Assembly (NCBI RefSeq): GCF_003574445.1
Contig: NZ_KZ984553.1
Span: forward strand, 186,001-250,000
Source: Streptomyces sp. YIM 130001
Lineage (GTDB): Bacteria; Actinomycetota; Actinomycetes; Streptomycetales; Streptomycetaceae
DNA: 64,000 nt
Direction of reading: 5' to 3'
In this document: piece after piece, positions 31,898 to 42,151 of the stretch
Layout: every line of letters begins with the position of its first letter
Position numbering within the stretch: the stretch's first letter is position 1
Made by a program: the position numbers and the translations under genes
Notes under the pieces: model-generated
The model's database searches: none
Told to the model about the DNA's origin: nothing
The model's input: the letters and a program-made list of their open reading frames with translations, nothing else

Positions 31898-32902
31898 TCA
31901 GCGCAGGCCGAGGGTCGCCACGAGGATCGCCTTGATGGTGTGCAGGCGGTTCTCCGCCTCGTCGAAGACGACCGAGTGCGCGGACTCGAACACCTCGTCC
32001 GTCACCTCGAGCGAGTCGAGGCCGTACTGGTCGTGGATCTCCCGCCCGACCTTGGTACCCAGATCGTGGAACGCCGGCAGGCAGTGCAGGAACTTGACGT
32101 CCGGTTTGCCCGTGGCCCGCAGCACGTCCATCGTCACGGCGTACGGCCGCAGCGCCTCGATCCGCTCCGCCCAGACCTCCTTCGGCTCCCCCATCGACAC
32201 CCAGACGTCGGTGGCGACGAAGTCCGCCCCGGCGACGCCCTCCGCCACGTCCTCGGTGAGCGTGATCCGGGCACCGCTGACGGCGGCGAGCTCCCTGGCC
32301 TGCGCGACGACCTCGTCCGCGGGCAGGAAGCCGCGGGGCGCGACGATCCGTACGTCCATGCCGAGCAGCGCGCCGGTGACCAGGTACGAATTGGCCATGT
32401 TGAAGCGGGCGTCGCCGAGGTAGGCGAAGGCGATCTGCTCGAGCGGTGCGGCGCTGTGCTCGGCCATGGTGAGGACGTCGGCGAGCATCTGGGTGGGGTG
32501 CCAGTCGTCGGTCAGGCCGTTGTAGACGGGGACGCCGGCGTGCTCGGCGAGTTCCTCCACGGCCTGCTGGCTGTCGCCGCGGTACTCGATCGCGTCGAAC
32601 ATGCGGCCCAGTACCCGTGCCGTGTCCTTCACCGACTCCTTGTGCCCGATCTGCGATCCGGACGGATCCAGATAGGTGGTCGACGCGCCCTGGTCGGCGG
32701 CGGCCACCTCGAAGGCGCAGCGGGTACGGGTGGAGGTCTTCTCGAAGATCAGCGCCACGTTCCGCCCGGTCAGGCGCCGCTCCTCGGTGCCCGCCCGCTT
32801 GGCGGCCTTGAGCTCGGCAGCCAGCGCGACGAGTCCGCGGAACTCGTCGGCGGTGAAGTCCAGCTCCTTGAGGAAGTGGCGGCCGGTGAGGTCGGTGGAC
32901 AT
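31898..32902 (-). CDS. argF: ornithine carbamoyltransferase
   Basis: A 334-residue ornithine carbamoyltransferase. The carbamoyl-phosphate loop S57-T-R-T-R61, the HPTQ motif in [13 protein letters not shown], the SMG loop (VWVSMGEP) and the ornithine-binding HCLPAF are all present. It makes citrulline and phosphate from ornithine and carbamoyl phosphate, or runs in reverse in the arginine deiminase pathway. The ATG at 32902 has GGAG seven bases upstream; an in-frame start nine codons earlier lacks one. Because arginine deiminase lies just upstream on the same strand and no arginine-biosynthesis genes are near, a catabolic (ArcB) role is more likely, although catabolic and anabolic forms cannot be separated from sequence here. 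Confidence 0.93.
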   Translation of the reverse strand: MSTDLTGRHFLKELDFTADEFRGLVALAAELKAAKRAGTEERRLTGRNVALIFEKTSTRTRCAFEVAAADQGASTTYLDPSGSQIGHKESVKDTARVLGRMFDAIEYRGDSQQAVEELAEHAGVPVYNGLTDDWHPTQMLADVLTMAEHSAAPLEQIAFAYLGDARFNMANSYLVTGALLGMDVRIVAPRGFLPADEVVAQARELAAVSGARITLTEDVAEGVAGADFVATDVWVSMGEPKEVWAERIEALRPYAVTMDVLRATGKPDVKFLHCLPAFHDLGTKVGREIHDQYGLDSLEVTDEVFESAHSVVFDEAENRLHTIKAILVATLGLR

Positions 32903-32948
32903 GAGCGCTCCAGGGGGACGGACGGGCAAGGACAGTCGATGATGGAAG

Positions 32949-32985
32949 TCTATACGATCGATAGAATTCTTATACGGTCACGGCT
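32949..32985 (-). promoter_or_regulatory. AT-rich promoter region of argF
   Basis: An AT-rich island in a GC-rich background, with TATAGA on the minus strand (32949-32954) as a possible -10 box, the arms TCTAT-N7-ATAGA (32949-32965), and two copies of TATACG on the plus strand. It gives argF a promoter of its own behind arcA. An ArgR-like site may be included but I cannot fit the ARG-box consensus. Confidence 0.4.
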
Positions 32986-33080
32986 GGGGACCCGCGACTC
33001 CGCCCCAGGAAGCCTCCGAAAGTCCCCGAACGGCCACCGGAGATTCCCCAGGGCCCTGAAGCCCCCGCCATCCGCGCCCG

Positions 33081-34316
33081 TCAGCCGACCGGATCCCGCT
33101 GTACCGGACAGCTCATGCACCGAGGCCCGCCCCTGCCCCGGCCCAGTTCGCTGCCGGGGATCTCGATGACCTCGATGCCCTCCTTGCGGAGGTGGGTGTT
33201 GGTGGTCGAGTTCCGCTCGTAGGCGACGACGACGCCCGGTTCGACGGCGAGCACGTTGCAGCCGTCGTCCCACTGCTCGCGCTCCGCCGCGTGCACGTCC
33301 TGCGTCGCGGTCAGCACCCGGATCCCGCTGAGGCCGAGCGCGGCCGCGATGGCGCGGTGCATGTGCTCCGGCGGATGGTCGGTGACCTTCAACTCCCGCT
33401 CTCCCACTCCTGGTTCGATGGTGTACGAGCGGAGCATGCCGAGACCCGCGTACTGCGTGAAGGTGTCACCGTCGACCATGCTCATCACCGTGTCGAGGTG
33501 CATGAACGCCCGCCGCTTCGGCATGTCGAGCGCCACGATCGTGGTCGCCGACCCCGCGGCGAACAGCTTGTGGGCCAGCATCTCCACGGCCTGTGGCGTC
33601 GTCCGCTCGCTCATGCCGATCAGCACCGCTCCCCTGCCGATCACCAGGACGTCTCCGCCCTCGATCGTCGACGGAAAGTCCTTCTGCCCCTCCGACCATC
33701 GGTGGAACGGCCCTGCCTGGCCGCCCGCGAACAGCGGATGGTGCCCGTAGATCGCCTCGAAGTGCACGGTCTCGCGCTGCCGCGCCGGCCAGCGCATGGC
33801 GTTGATGGACACCCCGTCGTAGATCCAGGCCGAAGTGTCGCGGGTGAACAGATGGTTGGGCAGCGGGCCGAGCAGGAAGTCGTCGAGCTCCATGGCGTGG
33901 AAGCGCACGGAAGTCGGCTCCGGGTGTGCGCTCAGATACTCCCGTTTCGTCATCCCGCCGACCAGGGCGTCCACCAGGCGTTCGGACGGCAGCGCGTCGA
34001 AGGCGCTGCGCAGGATGTCGGTGGCCAGCGGCCCGTACTCCTTCTCGTCGAAGACCCGGTCGAGGACGAGGCTTCTGGCGGCCGCGACGTCGAGCGATTC
34101 GCGCAGCAGGTCGGTGAAGAGGTGCACGGTCACTCCGCGGTCCCTGAGGACGTCGGCGAAACCGTCGTGCTCCTGGCGGGCGCGGCGCACCCACAGCACG
34201 TCGTCGAAGAGCAGTGCGTCCTTGTTGGTCGGAGTGAGCCGCTTGAGCTCCAGATCGGGCCGGTGCACGATGACGCGCCGCAGGCGCCCGGTCTCGGAGT
34301 CGACGTGGAATCCCAT
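33081..34316 (-). CDS. arcA: arginine deiminase
   Basis: A 411-residue arginine deiminase, which hydrolyses arginine to citrulline and ammonia. Family landmarks are [43 protein letters not shown], the catalytic histidine in [11 protein letters not shown], and the nucleophile C400 near the end in GGPRCMSCP. The ATG at 34316 starts [15 protein letters not shown], as expected. argF lies 178 bases downstream on the same strand, giving the first two steps of the deiminase pathway. No carbamate kinase or arginine/ornithine antiporter gene is in the window. AlkD-like gene is divergent. Confidence 0.95.
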   Translation of the reverse strand: MGFHVDSETGRLRRVIVHRPDLELKRLTPTNKDALLFDDVLWVRRARQEHDGFADVLRDRGVTVHLFTDLLRESLDVAAARSLVLDRVFDEKEYGPLATDILRSAFDALPSERLVDALVGGMTKREYLSAHPEPTSVRFHAMELDDFLLGPLPNHLFTRDTSAWIYDGVSINAMRWPARQRETVHFEAIYGHHPLFAGGQAGPFHRWSEGQKDFPSTIEGGDVLVIGRGAVLIGMSERTTPQAVEMLAHKLFAAGSATTIVALDMPKRRAFMHLDTVMSMVDGDTFTQYAGLGMLRSYTIEPGVGERELKVTDHPPEHMHRAIAAALGLSGIRVLTATQDVHAAEREQWDDGCNVLAVEPGVVVAYERNSTTNTHLRKEGIEVIEIPGSELGRGRGGPRCMSCPVQRDPVG

Positions 34317-34493
34317 GGCCCCATCCTTCCCCGCGCCGCCCCCGCACGCGCGACTTCCGCGAGGACGGATGGTGGGCCGGCGGTCGCCGCAGCGGCGGCC
34401 AACTGCCGTACGCCCGGCGTGACACCGCCCGGTGCGTGGGCGCTCCTCCGGTACGGTCGTCGGCGCCCATCCCCGTACGGAGGCGAGAACAGC

Positions 34494-35264
34494 ATGTGTG
34501 CCGCGACGTTCCCGGTGCCGGCGCAGGAGATCCGGGACCGGCTTGCGCAGGACGCGGTCCCCGGACGCGCCGCGCAGGAGAAGCAGTACCTGCGCAGCGA
34601 ACTCGAGCACATCGGCGTCCCGCTGCCCGCCCTGCGGACCGTGGCGCGGGACGTGGTCCGCGCCTGTCCAGAGCCGAGCCGGGAGCAGATCGCCGGGCTC
34701 GCCCGAGCGCTGTGGTCGCGGCCCGTCCACGAGCACCGGTCGATCGCGCTGCTGCTGCTCGCCGGCTGGGTGGACCGGCTCCGGGAGGAGGACACCGCGC
34801 TCCTGGACGCCTTGCTGCGGGAGTGCGGGACATGGGCCCATGTCGATCTGCTCGCACCGTCCGTGTCCGGGCGGATGCTCCTGGACCGGCCTCGGGTGGC
34901 GGACGCGGCCCGCCGCTGGGCCGCGGATCCGGCGCAGTGGGTGCGGCGTGGCGGCATCCTGACGTTCCTGCCGGCGCTGCGCCAGGAACAGCAGTTCCCG
35001 CGCTGGTTCCCGGTGTTCGGGGAGGTGGTCGATCCGCTGCTCGGCGACGACCGCTTCTTCGTGCGCAAGGCGATCGGCTGGATGCTGCGGGAGGGCACCA
35101 AGCATCACCCGGGGCCGGTCGCCGAGTGGCTCGGCGACCGGCTCGACCGGATCTCCGCGCTGACGCTGCGGGAAGGCGCCCGCCGGCTGCCGGAGGCGGA
35201 CGCCGCGCGCTTGCTCAGCGCTCACGCCGAGCTCCACCCGAACAGGCCCCGCCGCCGCTCGTGA
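34494..35264 (+). CDS. AlkD-like DNA alkylation repair protein
   Basis: A 256-residue all-helical protein with HEAT-like repeats of the AlkC/AlkD type. Typical stretches are [21 protein letters not shown], the tryptophan-rich [12 protein letters not shown] and [14 protein letters not shown]. AlkD glycosylases remove positively charged alkylated bases such as 7-methylguanine by wrapping DNA on the helical arc. ATG 34494 is preceded by GGAGG eleven bases upstream; a reading frame extending further left is only the antisense of arcA. It is divergent from arcA and convergent with pnkp. Confidence 0.85.
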   Translation: MCAATFPVPAQEIRDRLAQDAVPGRAAQEKQYLRSELEHIGVPLPALRTVARDVVRACPEPSREQIAGLARALWSRPVHEHRSIALLLLAGWVDRLREEDTALLDALLRECGTWAHVDLLAPSVSGRMLLDRPRVADAARRWAADPAQWVRRGGILTFLPALRQEQQFPRWFPVFGEVVDPLLGDDRFFVRKAIGWMLREGTKHHPGPVAEWLGDRLDRISALTLREGARRLPEADAARLLSAHAELHPNRPRRRS

Positions 35265-35286
35265 AACCGGCGGCGGGACCCTGCCT

Positions 35287-37887
35287 TCACAGCCTCGGGT
35301 CCACCGGCTCCGACTCCAGGGCGAGCACCGCGAACACCGCCTCGTGCACCCGCCACAGCGGCTCCCCCTCGGCGAGCCGGTCCACCGCCTCCAGACCGAG
35401 CGCGAACTCCCGCAGGGCGAGCGACCGTTTGTGCCCGAGGAAGCGGCTGCGCAGCCGCTGCAGGTTGTCGGGCCTGGTGTACTCGGGACCGTAGATGATC
35501 CGCAGGTACTCCCGGCCGCGGCACTTGATGCCGGGCTGGACCAGCCGGCCGCGGCTGTCGCGCACCACGGCCTGGACCGGCTTCACGACCATGCCTTCGC
35601 CGCCGCGGCCGGTCATCTCCAGCCACCAGTCGATGCCTGCGGCTACGGAGGCCTCGTCGCCGGTGTCCACGTAGAGCCGGCGGGTGGTGCGCAGCAGTCC
35701 GCTCGTGTCGTGTTCGACCATGCGGTCGATCACGGCGAGCTGCTCGTCGTGCGGCAGCGCGGTGAGGCTCCGGGCGCTGGTGGCGAGGATCTGGAACGGC
35801 GCGAGCTGCACCCCGTCGAGCCCGTCGGTGGTCCAGCAGTAGCGCCGGTACGCCTCGGTGAACGCGGCCGCGTCCGTGGCCCGTTCACCTTGGCGGTCCA
35901 GAAGGTCGCCGGTGTCCACGCCGCGGGCCTTCGCCGCCTCGAGCGCGGCCACCGCCGCGGGCAGGGCCGCGCCGGAGGCCGCGCCCACCGCCGCGTACTG
36001 CGAGCGGAGCAGGCCAGAGGCCTTGAGCGACCAGGGCATCAGCTCGGCGTCGAGCAGCAGCCAGTCGGCCGACTCGCCCTCACCCGGGCCGAGTTCGCCC
36101 CAGAGTCCGGCCGCGGTGACCGCGGCGCGCAACCGCGCCAGGACCTCCTCGGTGACGGTGGGGTCGTCGAAGAAGGGGCGTCCGGTGCGGGTGTAGACGG
36201 CGCCGGTGGGCGCCCCGGCCGCCTCGTCGAGGCCGAAGGACTCCGCGGCCGTCGCGGCGTCGCGGCACAGCAGCACCACCGCGCGCGAGCCCATGTGCTT
36301 CTCCTCGCACACGACCCGTCCGACCCCGTCCGATGCGTACTGGGCGAACGCCTCGGCAGGATGCTCCAGGTAGCCCTCCCGCCCCGAGGTCTCGGTGGGC
36401 GCCATCGTCGGCGGCAGGTACGGGAGCAGCCGCGGGTCGACCGCGAACCGGCTCATCACCTCGAGCGCCGCCGCACCGTTCTCCTCACGCACCGAGACCC
36501 GGCCCATGTGCCGGGTCTCCACGATCCGGCGGCCCTGCACATCGGCGAGGTCCAGCGGCCGGCCCTGGTGCCCGCCGGGTGCCTCGGTGGCGAGCGGCTT
36601 CACCGGCTCGTACCAGACCTGTTCGGCGGGTACGTCGACGAGTTCGCGCTCCGGCCAGCGCAGCGCCGTGAGCCGGCCGCCGAAGACGGCACCGGTGTCC
36701 AGGCAGATGGTGTTGTTCAGCCAGCTGGCCGTCGGCACCGGGGTGTGGCCGTAGACCACGGCGGCGCGTCCCCGGTACTCCTCGGCCCACGGGTAGCGCA
36801 CCGGCAGGCCGAACTCGTCGGTCTCGCCGGTGGTGTCGCCGTACAGCGCGTGGCTGCGGACCCGGCCGGAGGTGCGGCCGTGGTACTTCTCCGGCAGACC
36901 GGCGTGGCAGACGACCAGCTTGCCGCCGTCCAGGACGTAGTGGCTGACCAGTCCGTCGATGAACTCCCTCACCTGGCCCCGGAATTCGTCGCTCTCGTCC
37001 TCCAGCTGGGCCACGGTCTCGGCGAGGCCGTGAGTGTGCTGGACCTTGCGGCCCTTGAGGTAGCGGCCGAACTTGTTCTCGTGGTTGCCCGGCACGCACA
37101 GCGCGTCGCCGGAGCCGACCATGCTCATCACCCGGCGCAGCACTCCCGGACTGTCAGGGCCGCGGTCGACCAGGTCGCCGACGAAGACGGCGGTACGGCC
37201 CTCGGGATGCGAGCCGTCCACGTAACCGAGCTTGCCGAGCAGGGTATCCAGCTCGGAGCGGCAGCCGTGGATGTCGCCGATGATGTCGAATGGCCCGGTG
37301 AGGTGCCCCAGGTCGTTGTAGCGCTTCTCCAGGGAGATCTCCGCGTCGTCCACCTCGTCGACGCCGCGCAGCACATGCACCTTGCGGAAGCCCTCACGCT
37401 CCAAGTGCCGCAGCGAGCGCCGCAGTTCACGCTGGTGGCGCTGGATGACGCGGCGGGGCACACCTGCCCGCTCGACGCGCCCTGCGTTGCGCTCGGCGCA
37501 GACCTCCTCGGGTACGTCCAGCACGATCGCGATGGGCAGTACGTCGTGACTGCGGGCCAGCTGGACGAGCTGCTTGCGGCTCTCCGACTGGACGTTGGTC
37601 GCGTCCACGACGGTGAGGCGGCCTGCTTCGAGGCGCTTTCCGGCGATGTAGTGCAGGACGTCGAAGGCGTCGCTGCTCGCGCTCTGGTCGTTCTCGTCGT
37701 CGGCCACCAGGCCGCGGCAGAAGTCCGAGGAGATGACCTCGGTGGGCTTGAAGTGCTTGCGGGCGAAGCTGGACTTGCCGGAGCCGGTGGCGCCCACGAG
37801 TACGACGAGGGAGAGGTCGGTCACCGGGAGCCGGCGGGCCTCGCGGCGGCGGGACGGGGCGTCGGTTCGTCGCTCGGTGTCACTCAT
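35287..37887 (-). CDS. pnkp: polynucleotide kinase-phosphatase Pnkp (RNA repair)
   Basis: An 866-residue three-domain RNA repair enzyme. A 5'-OH polynucleotide kinase lies at about 25-180 (P-loop GATGSGKSS, 32-40). A binuclear metallophosphatase lies at about 195-440 ([46 protein letters not shown]). A ligase-like adenylyltransferase fills the rest, with the nucleotidyl lysine K530 in the K-x-x-G motif (EKHMGSR). It heals broken RNA ends; together with Hen1 it seals and marks the junction. The ATG overlaps the stop of hen1 by four bases, so both are made together. All motifs look intact. Confidence 0.95.
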   Translation of the reverse strand: MSDTERRTDAPSRRREARRLPVTDLSLVVLVGATGSGKSSFARKHFKPTEVISSDFCRGLVADDENDQSASSDAFDVLHYIAGKRLEAGRLTVVDATNVQSESRKQLVQLARSHDVLPIAIVLDVPEEVCAERNAGRVERAGVPRRVIQRHQRELRRSLRHLEREGFRKVHVLRGVDEVDDAEISLEKRYNDLGHLTGPFDIIGDIHGCRSELDTLLGKLGYVDGSHPEGRTAVFVGDLVDRGPDSPGVLRRVMSMVGSGDALCVPGNHENKFGRYLKGRKVQHTHGLAETVAQLEDESDEFRGQVREFIDGLVSHYVLDGGKLVVCHAGLPEKYHGRTSGRVRSHALYGDTTGETDEFGLPVRYPWAEEYRGRAAVVYGHTPVPTASWLNNTICLDTGAVFGGRLTALRWPERELVDVPAEQVWYEPVKPLATEAPGGHQGRPLDLADVQGRRIVETRHMGRVSVREENGAAALEVMSRFAVDPRLLPYLPPTMAPTETSGREGYLEHPAEAFAQYASDGVGRVVCEEKHMGSRAVVLLCRDAATAAESFGLDEAAGAPTGAVYTRTGRPFFDDPTVTEEVLARLRAAVTAAGLWGELGPGEGESADWLLLDAELMPWSLKASGLLRSQYAAVGAASGAALPAAVAALEAAKARGVDTGDLLDRQGERATDAAAFTEAYRRYCWTTDGLDGVQLAPFQILATSARSLTALPHDEQLAVIDRMVEHDTSGLLRTTRRLYVDTGDEASVAAGIDWWLEMTGRGGEGMVVKPVQAVVRDSRGRLVQPGIKCRGREYLRIIYGPEYTRPDNLQRLRSRFLGHKRSLALREFALGLEAVDRLAEGEPLWRVHEAVFAVLALESEPVDPRL

Positions 37888-39383
37888 GCTGCCTCGTCTC
37901 CCTTCGTGATGGTCGAGGTGGTGGTCGGCGCTGGGGCGGTGGCGTCGTCACGCCGGGTGAAGACGGCCATCTGGGTGGGCGGACCGACCTCCGGGTCGTC
38001 CGGTCCGACCGGGGTGAACTCCACGGCGTATCCGTGCCGTTCGGCCACCTGCCGCGCCCAGGCGCGGAACTCTGCGCGGGTCCACTCGAAGCGGTGGTCA
38101 CCGTGCCTGCTGTGCCCGGCGGGCAGCGACTCCCAGCGGACGTTGTATTCCACGTTCGGCGTGGTCACGAGTACGGTCGTGGGCCGCGCCGAGCCGAACA
38201 CCGCGTACTCCAGGGCGGGCAGCCGGGGCAGATCCAGGTGCTCGATGACCTCGCTGAGCACCGCGGCGTCGTATCCGGTGAGCCGCTTGTCGGTGTAGGC
38301 GAGCGAGCCCTGGACCAGCTTGACCCTCGCCGCACGGCGGTCGCCCATGCGGTCCAGCTTGAGGCGGCGCGAGGCGATGGTCAGGGCCCGTACCGACACG
38401 TCCAGACCGACGATCTCGGTGAACCGGGTGTCCTTGAGCAGCTCGTGCACCAACTGGCCCTGCCCACAACCGAGATCGAGCACCCGCCCGGCACCCGCCG
38501 TACGCAGCGCGGCGAGCAGCGCCTCGCGCCGCTGCACCGCGAGTGGGACGGGCCGCTCCTCGGTGTCGGTGTTCTCGTCCACCGCGTTGTCGATCTCCTC
38601 GACCTGACTGTCGTCGGTCTCGGCGAGGCGTACGAGTTCGAGCCGCTCCATGGCCGCACGGGTCAGCGACCAGCGTCGGGAGAGGTAGCGGCTGGTGATC
38701 AGCTTCTGCTCGGGGTGCTCGGCCAGCCAGCCGTCGCCCGCCCTGAGCAGCTTGTCGACCTCGTCGGGCGCCACCCAGTAGTGCTTGGCGTCGTCGAGGA
38801 CCGGCAGCAGGACGTACAGGTGGCGCATCGCCTGGGCCAGGACCTGCTCGCCCTCGAGAACCAGTCTCACGTAACGGGACTCGCCCCACTCCGGGAACTG
38901 CTCGTCGAGCGGCAGCCGGGTGGCCTCCACACTCCACCCGAGCGGTTCGAAGAGCTTCGCGACCAGCTCGGGGCCGCCGCGCGCGGGCAGCACGGGGATC
39001 TCGATACGCAACGGCTGCGGCTGCCCGACCAGTTCGGGCCGGGCGACACAGGTGCCCTGCAGGGCCGACTTGAAGACCCGGCCGATCGCCACGGCGAGCA
39101 GCGAGGAGGCCGCGTACGGGCGGTCGTTGACGTACTGCGAGAGCGCCGAGTCGGGGGCGCCTCCTCTGCCCTTGCCCTTGCCGCGCCGTACGAGCGCCAC
39201 CGGGTCCACCTCCAGGAGCAGCGCGGCGGCGCACCGCTCCTCGGACGCCTCGGGATAGAAGACGTGCGCGGTGCCGTGCGAGGTGGAGAACGCCTGCGTC
39301 TTCTCCGGATGCTTGTGCAGCAGAAATCCGAGATCGGTCGCGGGTCGCTCCGGGCTGCCGGTGGTGCTGATCGTCAAGAACAC
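37884..39383 (-). CDS. hen1: 3'-terminal RNA ribose 2'-O-methyltransferase Hen1
   Basis: A 499-residue bacterial Hen1. The N-terminal half (about 1-245) is the Pnkp-ligase-activating domain of bacterial Hen1. The C-terminal methyltransferase shows SAM motif I (VLDLGCGQGQLVHELL), the metal-binding E-x-x-E-H in LSEVIEHLDL, and the later histidines in GDHRFEW. It methylates the 2'-OH of the 3'-terminal nucleotide during repair, so that the mended RNA cannot be cut again at that place. I chose GTG 39383, giving MFLTISTTGSPERPATDLGF, the usual start; longer frames have no similarity. It is the first gene of the hen1-pnkp operon. Confidence 0.95.
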   Translation of the reverse strand: MFLTISTTGSPERPATDLGFLLHKHPEKTQAFSTSHGTAHVFYPEASEERCAAALLLEVDPVALVRRGKGKGRGGAPDSALSQYVNDRPYAASSLLAVAIGRVFKSALQGTCVARPELVGQPQPLRIEIPVLPARGGPELVAKLFEPLGWSVEATRLPLDEQFPEWGESRYVRLVLEGEQVLAQAMRHLYVLLPVLDDAKHYWVAPDEVDKLLRAGDGWLAEHPEQKLITSRYLSRRWSLTRAAMERLELVRLAETDDSQVEEIDNAVDENTDTEERPVPLAVQRREALLAALRTAGAGRVLDLGCGQGQLVHELLKDTRFTEIVGLDVSVRALTIASRRLKLDRMGDRRAARVKLVQGSLAYTDKRLTGYDAAVLSEVIEHLDLPRLPALEYAVFGSARPTTVLVTTPNVEYNVRWESLPAGHSRHGDHRFEWTRAEFRAWARQVAERHGYAVEFTPVGPDDPEVGPPTQMAVFTRRDDATAPAPTTTSTITKGDEAA

Positions 39384-39627
39384 CCGTCCGAGTATGCGAC
39401 GCCACGTCCGCCATGGCGAGAGACTTTCCACGACGCCTGTCCGGCGGGCGTGAGCCGCACTGCGACGAGGCCCCCGGCCGGGACCAAGGTCCCGGGGATC
39501 GGGGTCTTTCGCAGGGACGCAGGACCGATGGCCCCGCCCTTCCTCCGGCATCGGCTGCCGAGAATGGCGACAGGGCAGTGACCGACGCGGCGAGCCTGCC
39601 GCGGCCCATCCCGTCCGGCCCGTCCTG

Positions 39628-40029
39628 GTGCCGGAGCTCGCCGTCGACAGGAGGCTCGTCTTGCTCGTCATCGACTCCCGGCGGACCAGCGCCGCCCTGC
39701 CCCGCAAGGAAGCCTCCGCGTTCCTCAAGGAGAGCTGCCCGTGGGCCGACGAGGACGCGGTGCTCCTGGTCATCAGCGAACTGGTCGGCAACGCGATCCG
39801 CCACACCGACGGACCGTGGCGGCTGTGCCTGCAGCAGAGCGGGGCGGCACTGGTCGCGGACGTGGAGGACGCCGGATCCGCGATGCCGGTTCGCGTGCAG
39901 CCGGACGCCGACCGGGAAGGCGGTCGCGGCTGGCACATCGCCGACCGCCTCACCTCGGAGCTTCAGGTGATCCCCCACGACGACGGCAAGACCGTGCGAG
40001 CGGTCTGGCATCGACAGCACACCGCCTGA
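39628..40029 (+). CDS. RsbW-type ATP-binding protein
   Basis: A 133-residue stand-alone GHKL ATPase. The N box LLVISELVGNAIRHTDGP and G boxes VEDAGSAMP and GGRGWHIADRL are visible. Such proteins phosphorylate or hold anti-sigma antagonists. The gene is 18 bases from a membrane PP2C phosphatase gene, which would reverse that phosphorylation, so the two probably form a partner-switching module. GTG start at 39628; the region before it is divergent from hen1. Confidence 0.85.
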   Translation: MPELAVDRRLVLLVIDSRRTSAALPRKEASAFLKESCPWADEDAVLLVISELVGNAIRHTDGPWRLCLQQSGAALVADVEDAGSAMPVRVQPDADREGGRGWHIADRLTSELQVIPHDDGKTVRAVWHRQHTA

Positions 40030-40047
40030 TCGGCGCGCTCACGAAGG

Positions 40048-41235
40048 ATGTTTGCGACCATGCTCGACCTCGCCGGCCGGCTCGGTGCACGCAGCGCTCG
40101 CCGTCACGACATGCTCACGGCTCGCGCCGTGCGGATCGTGCGTCTGCTGCCGCTGCCACTGATCATGGCGGGCGCCGCCTTCTACCTGTTCACACCCGCG
40201 GGGTTCACTTCGCCGCCGTTCTTCGAGACCGCGCCGCTACTGATCGCCCCCTTCTACTCGCTGCGCGGAACCGTGGCGGTGGCCGCCCTGGCCCTCGCCG
40301 TACAGGTCGTGCTGGAGCTGGACAACGGGACGGCGGGCGACCCCTCCGCGATCACCGAGATGGTGACGCAGCTGCTGGTGGGCGGCATCGCCGTGGCCCT
40401 GCACGTGATCGTCGCGGGGCACAGCCGGCGTCTCGCCACGGCGCGGGGCATGGCCGAGACGTTGCAGATGGCCGTACTGCCGCGTCCCCCGCGGCAGGTG
40501 GGCTCGCTCGATGTCGCGGCCCGGTACGAGGCGGCCGAGGCGGACGCCCTGATAGGCGGCGACCTGTACGTCGTACAGGAGACGCCGTACGGCGTGCGCC
40601 TGCTCGTGGGCGATGTGCGCGGGAAGGGCATGCAGGCGGTCCGGGCGGTGGCCCACACCATCGGCGTCTTCCGCGAGGCGGCCGAGCAGCAGTCCGACCT
40701 CGCGGTGGTGGCCGACCGTCTCGACCACGCGGTCCAGTGCGGGGCCCGCCTCGCCGACGGGCCGGCGGTGGTCGAGGGTTTCGTCACCGCGGTCCTCGCC
40801 GAGGTCGACCGGGAGCGGGACCTGCTGCGCGTCGTGAACCGCGGCCATCCCGGGCCGCTGCTCCTGACACCGGGTCACCACGCCGGCAAGGGCTTCGGTA
40901 CGACCGCTCAGCTGCAGGTGCGGACCGTGGAGCCGAGCTCGGCGTCGCTGCCCCTGGGAATGGGCGATCTCGGCAGCGGACCCACGGAGTCGGTCGAGGT
41001 TCCCTTCCCTCCGGGGGCGACCCTGCTGGCCTTCACGGACGGCCTGAACGAGGCGCGCGACCGGGACAACACCTTCTTCGACCCGGTCACCGTCCTGCGG
41101 GACCACAGGTTCACGACCCCGGAGCACGTCCTCGACACCTTGCTCGAGGCCGTGCACCGGCACACGAACGGACGCCAGACGGACGACCTGGCGCTCCTCG
41201 CCGTCACCCACCGCCAGGGCACGGCGCCCGACTGA
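40048..41235 (+). CDS. membrane-bound SpoIIE-type PP2C phosphatase
   Basis: A 395-residue protein. Three hydrophobic segments (about 30-125: LPLPLIMAGAAFYLF, VAVAALALAVQVVLEL, LLVGGIAVALHVIVAG) precede a PP2C/SpoIIE domain from about 150. Metal-binding and core motifs are LIGGDLYVV, VGDVRGKGMQA, NRGHPGPLLL, FTDGLNEARDRD and DDLALLAV, so the enzyme should be active. It would dephosphorylate an anti-anti-sigma factor at the membrane. ATG 40048 has only GAAGG directly adjacent; the ATG four codons later (40060) is an alternative. Paired with the GHKL ATPase upstream. Confidence 0.88.
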   Translation: MFATMLDLAGRLGARSARRHDMLTARAVRIVRLLPLPLIMAGAAFYLFTPAGFTSPPFFETAPLLIAPFYSLRGTVAVAALALAVQVVLELDNGTAGDPSAITEMVTQLLVGGIAVALHVIVAGHSRRLATARGMAETLQMAVLPRPPRQVGSLDVAARYEAAEADALIGGDLYVVQETPYGVRLLVGDVRGKGMQAVRAVAHTIGVFREAAEQQSDLAVVADRLDHAVQCGARLADGPAVVEGFVTAVLAEVDRERDLLRVVNRGHPGPLLLTPGHHAGKGFGTTAQLQVRTVEPSSASLPLGMGDLGSGPTESVEVPFPPGATLLAFTDGLNEARDRDNTFFDPVTVLRDHRFTTPEHVLDTLLEAVHRHTNGRQTDDLALLAVTHRQGTAPD

Positions 41236-41259
41236 GCCCCGTCCTCGAACCGCCGTCCG

Positions 41260-41296
41260 CCGGGCGACGCCTGGCATCACACCAGACGCCGCCCGG
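41260..41296. terminator. hairpin between convergent genes
   Basis: CCGGGCGACGCCTGG (41260-41274) pairs with CCAGACGCCGCCCGG (41282-41296), two mismatched positions, between the PP2C gene and the convergent secreted-protein gene. A shorter GTCGCC/GGCGAC pair follows. Confidence 0.6.
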
Positions 41297-41334
41297 TCGC
41301 CTTCCGGCGACGACGGCAGTACGAGCACAGCGGC

Positions 41335-41862
41335 CTAACGCCGTGTGGGCCGCCGGTTCCTGAACCAGAGGGTGCCGCCCAGGGCTGCGATCAGCCCTGA
41401 GCCGAGGGCGATGGGCGCCAGCGGAAGATCGTCGCTGGACCCTCCGAGACCGCCCTGGACACCACGGCTCGGCGCGGGGTTGGTCGGGGTGGCTGTCGGG
41501 GTCGGGGTCGATGTCGTGGATGCGGAGATGTTGATGGAGTAGCTGGACACGCTGCCCTCGCAGTCGACCTGCACCGGGTGAGCGCCGGCGGAGGCGCCGG
41601 AGCGGATCTTCGCCGTACCCGTGTAGATACCGGCCGAGCCGGTCGAGAGCGGCACGACGGAATCGAACACCTCCGACGTCGCGGTCGCGGACTCGGCCTG
41701 GCAGCCGCCGGACACCGAAAGGATCACGGAGTCCCCGGGCTTCGCCGGGTTCGGCGTCGCGGAGAACGACGGCTGCTCGTCCGCGAACGCCGACGGCACG
41801 GCGAGCGACAGAGCGGTGACAGTGGTCAGGGCGGCAGTGGCGGCTGCGGATATGACGCGCAT
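41335..41862 (-). CDS. secreted, C-terminally membrane-anchored surface protein
   Basis: A 175-residue protein of unknown function. A signal peptide (MRVISAAATAALTTVTALSL, cleaved after AFA) is followed by an Ig-like domain of about 80 residues (FSATPNPAKPGDSVILSVSG, with C in GGCQ and a second in VDCEG that may pair). A Ser/Thr/Pro linker (about 110-135) and a C-terminal hydrophobic segment IALGSGLIAALGGTLWF with the basic end RNRRPTRR come last. That is the layout of wall-anchored proteins, but LPLAP in front of the segment does not fit LPxTG or LAxTG, so sortase use is doubtful. ATG 41862. Confidence 0.75.
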   Translation of the reverse strand: MRVISAAATAALTTVTALSLAVPSAFADEQPSFSATPNPAKPGDSVILSVSGGCQAESATATSEVFDSVVPLSTGSAGIYTGTAKIRSGASAGAHPVQVDCEGSVSSYSINISASTTSTPTPTATPTNPAPSRGVQGGLGGSSDDLPLAPIALGSGLIAALGGTLWFRNRRPTRR

Positions 41863-42151
41863 GAGTCCTCGATCCGGGCGCGGCCGGACGGGTCGGGTCT
41901 CGGGGAACCGCGCGCCTTCACCTACCTGCATGGCAGGCCCGCTCCCCTGCGGCGACTCGAAGCGGCGCCACCTGGAGTAGCGCTCCGAGCCGCAACCCGG
42001 CCCCGCCGAGCACACAACTCGGCCTCAAACGAGGGGTGTTCGTCAGCGGTACTGAGCCGGGCGGGTGGCTACCGAATGGTGTGGCGCCGAATGGCGGTGG
42101 CACAGCACGGCATCGGGTCCACGTACGCGGGCCCGGACGAGCCGGCTCTCC

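Noticed and set aside
32949..32985. ArgR ARG box before argF
   Set aside because: AT-rich and partly dyadic, but the half-site pattern of known ARG boxes is not there; only a promoter call is justified.
33192..34493. A 430-codon upstream extension of the AlkD-like gene
   Set aside because: The extension is antisense to arcA, and a good ATG with GGAGG lies at 34494.
41335..41862. Sortase-anchored surface protein
   Set aside because: The segment before the C-terminal membrane helix reads LPLAP, which fits neither LPxTG nor LAxTG, so I call only a membrane anchor.
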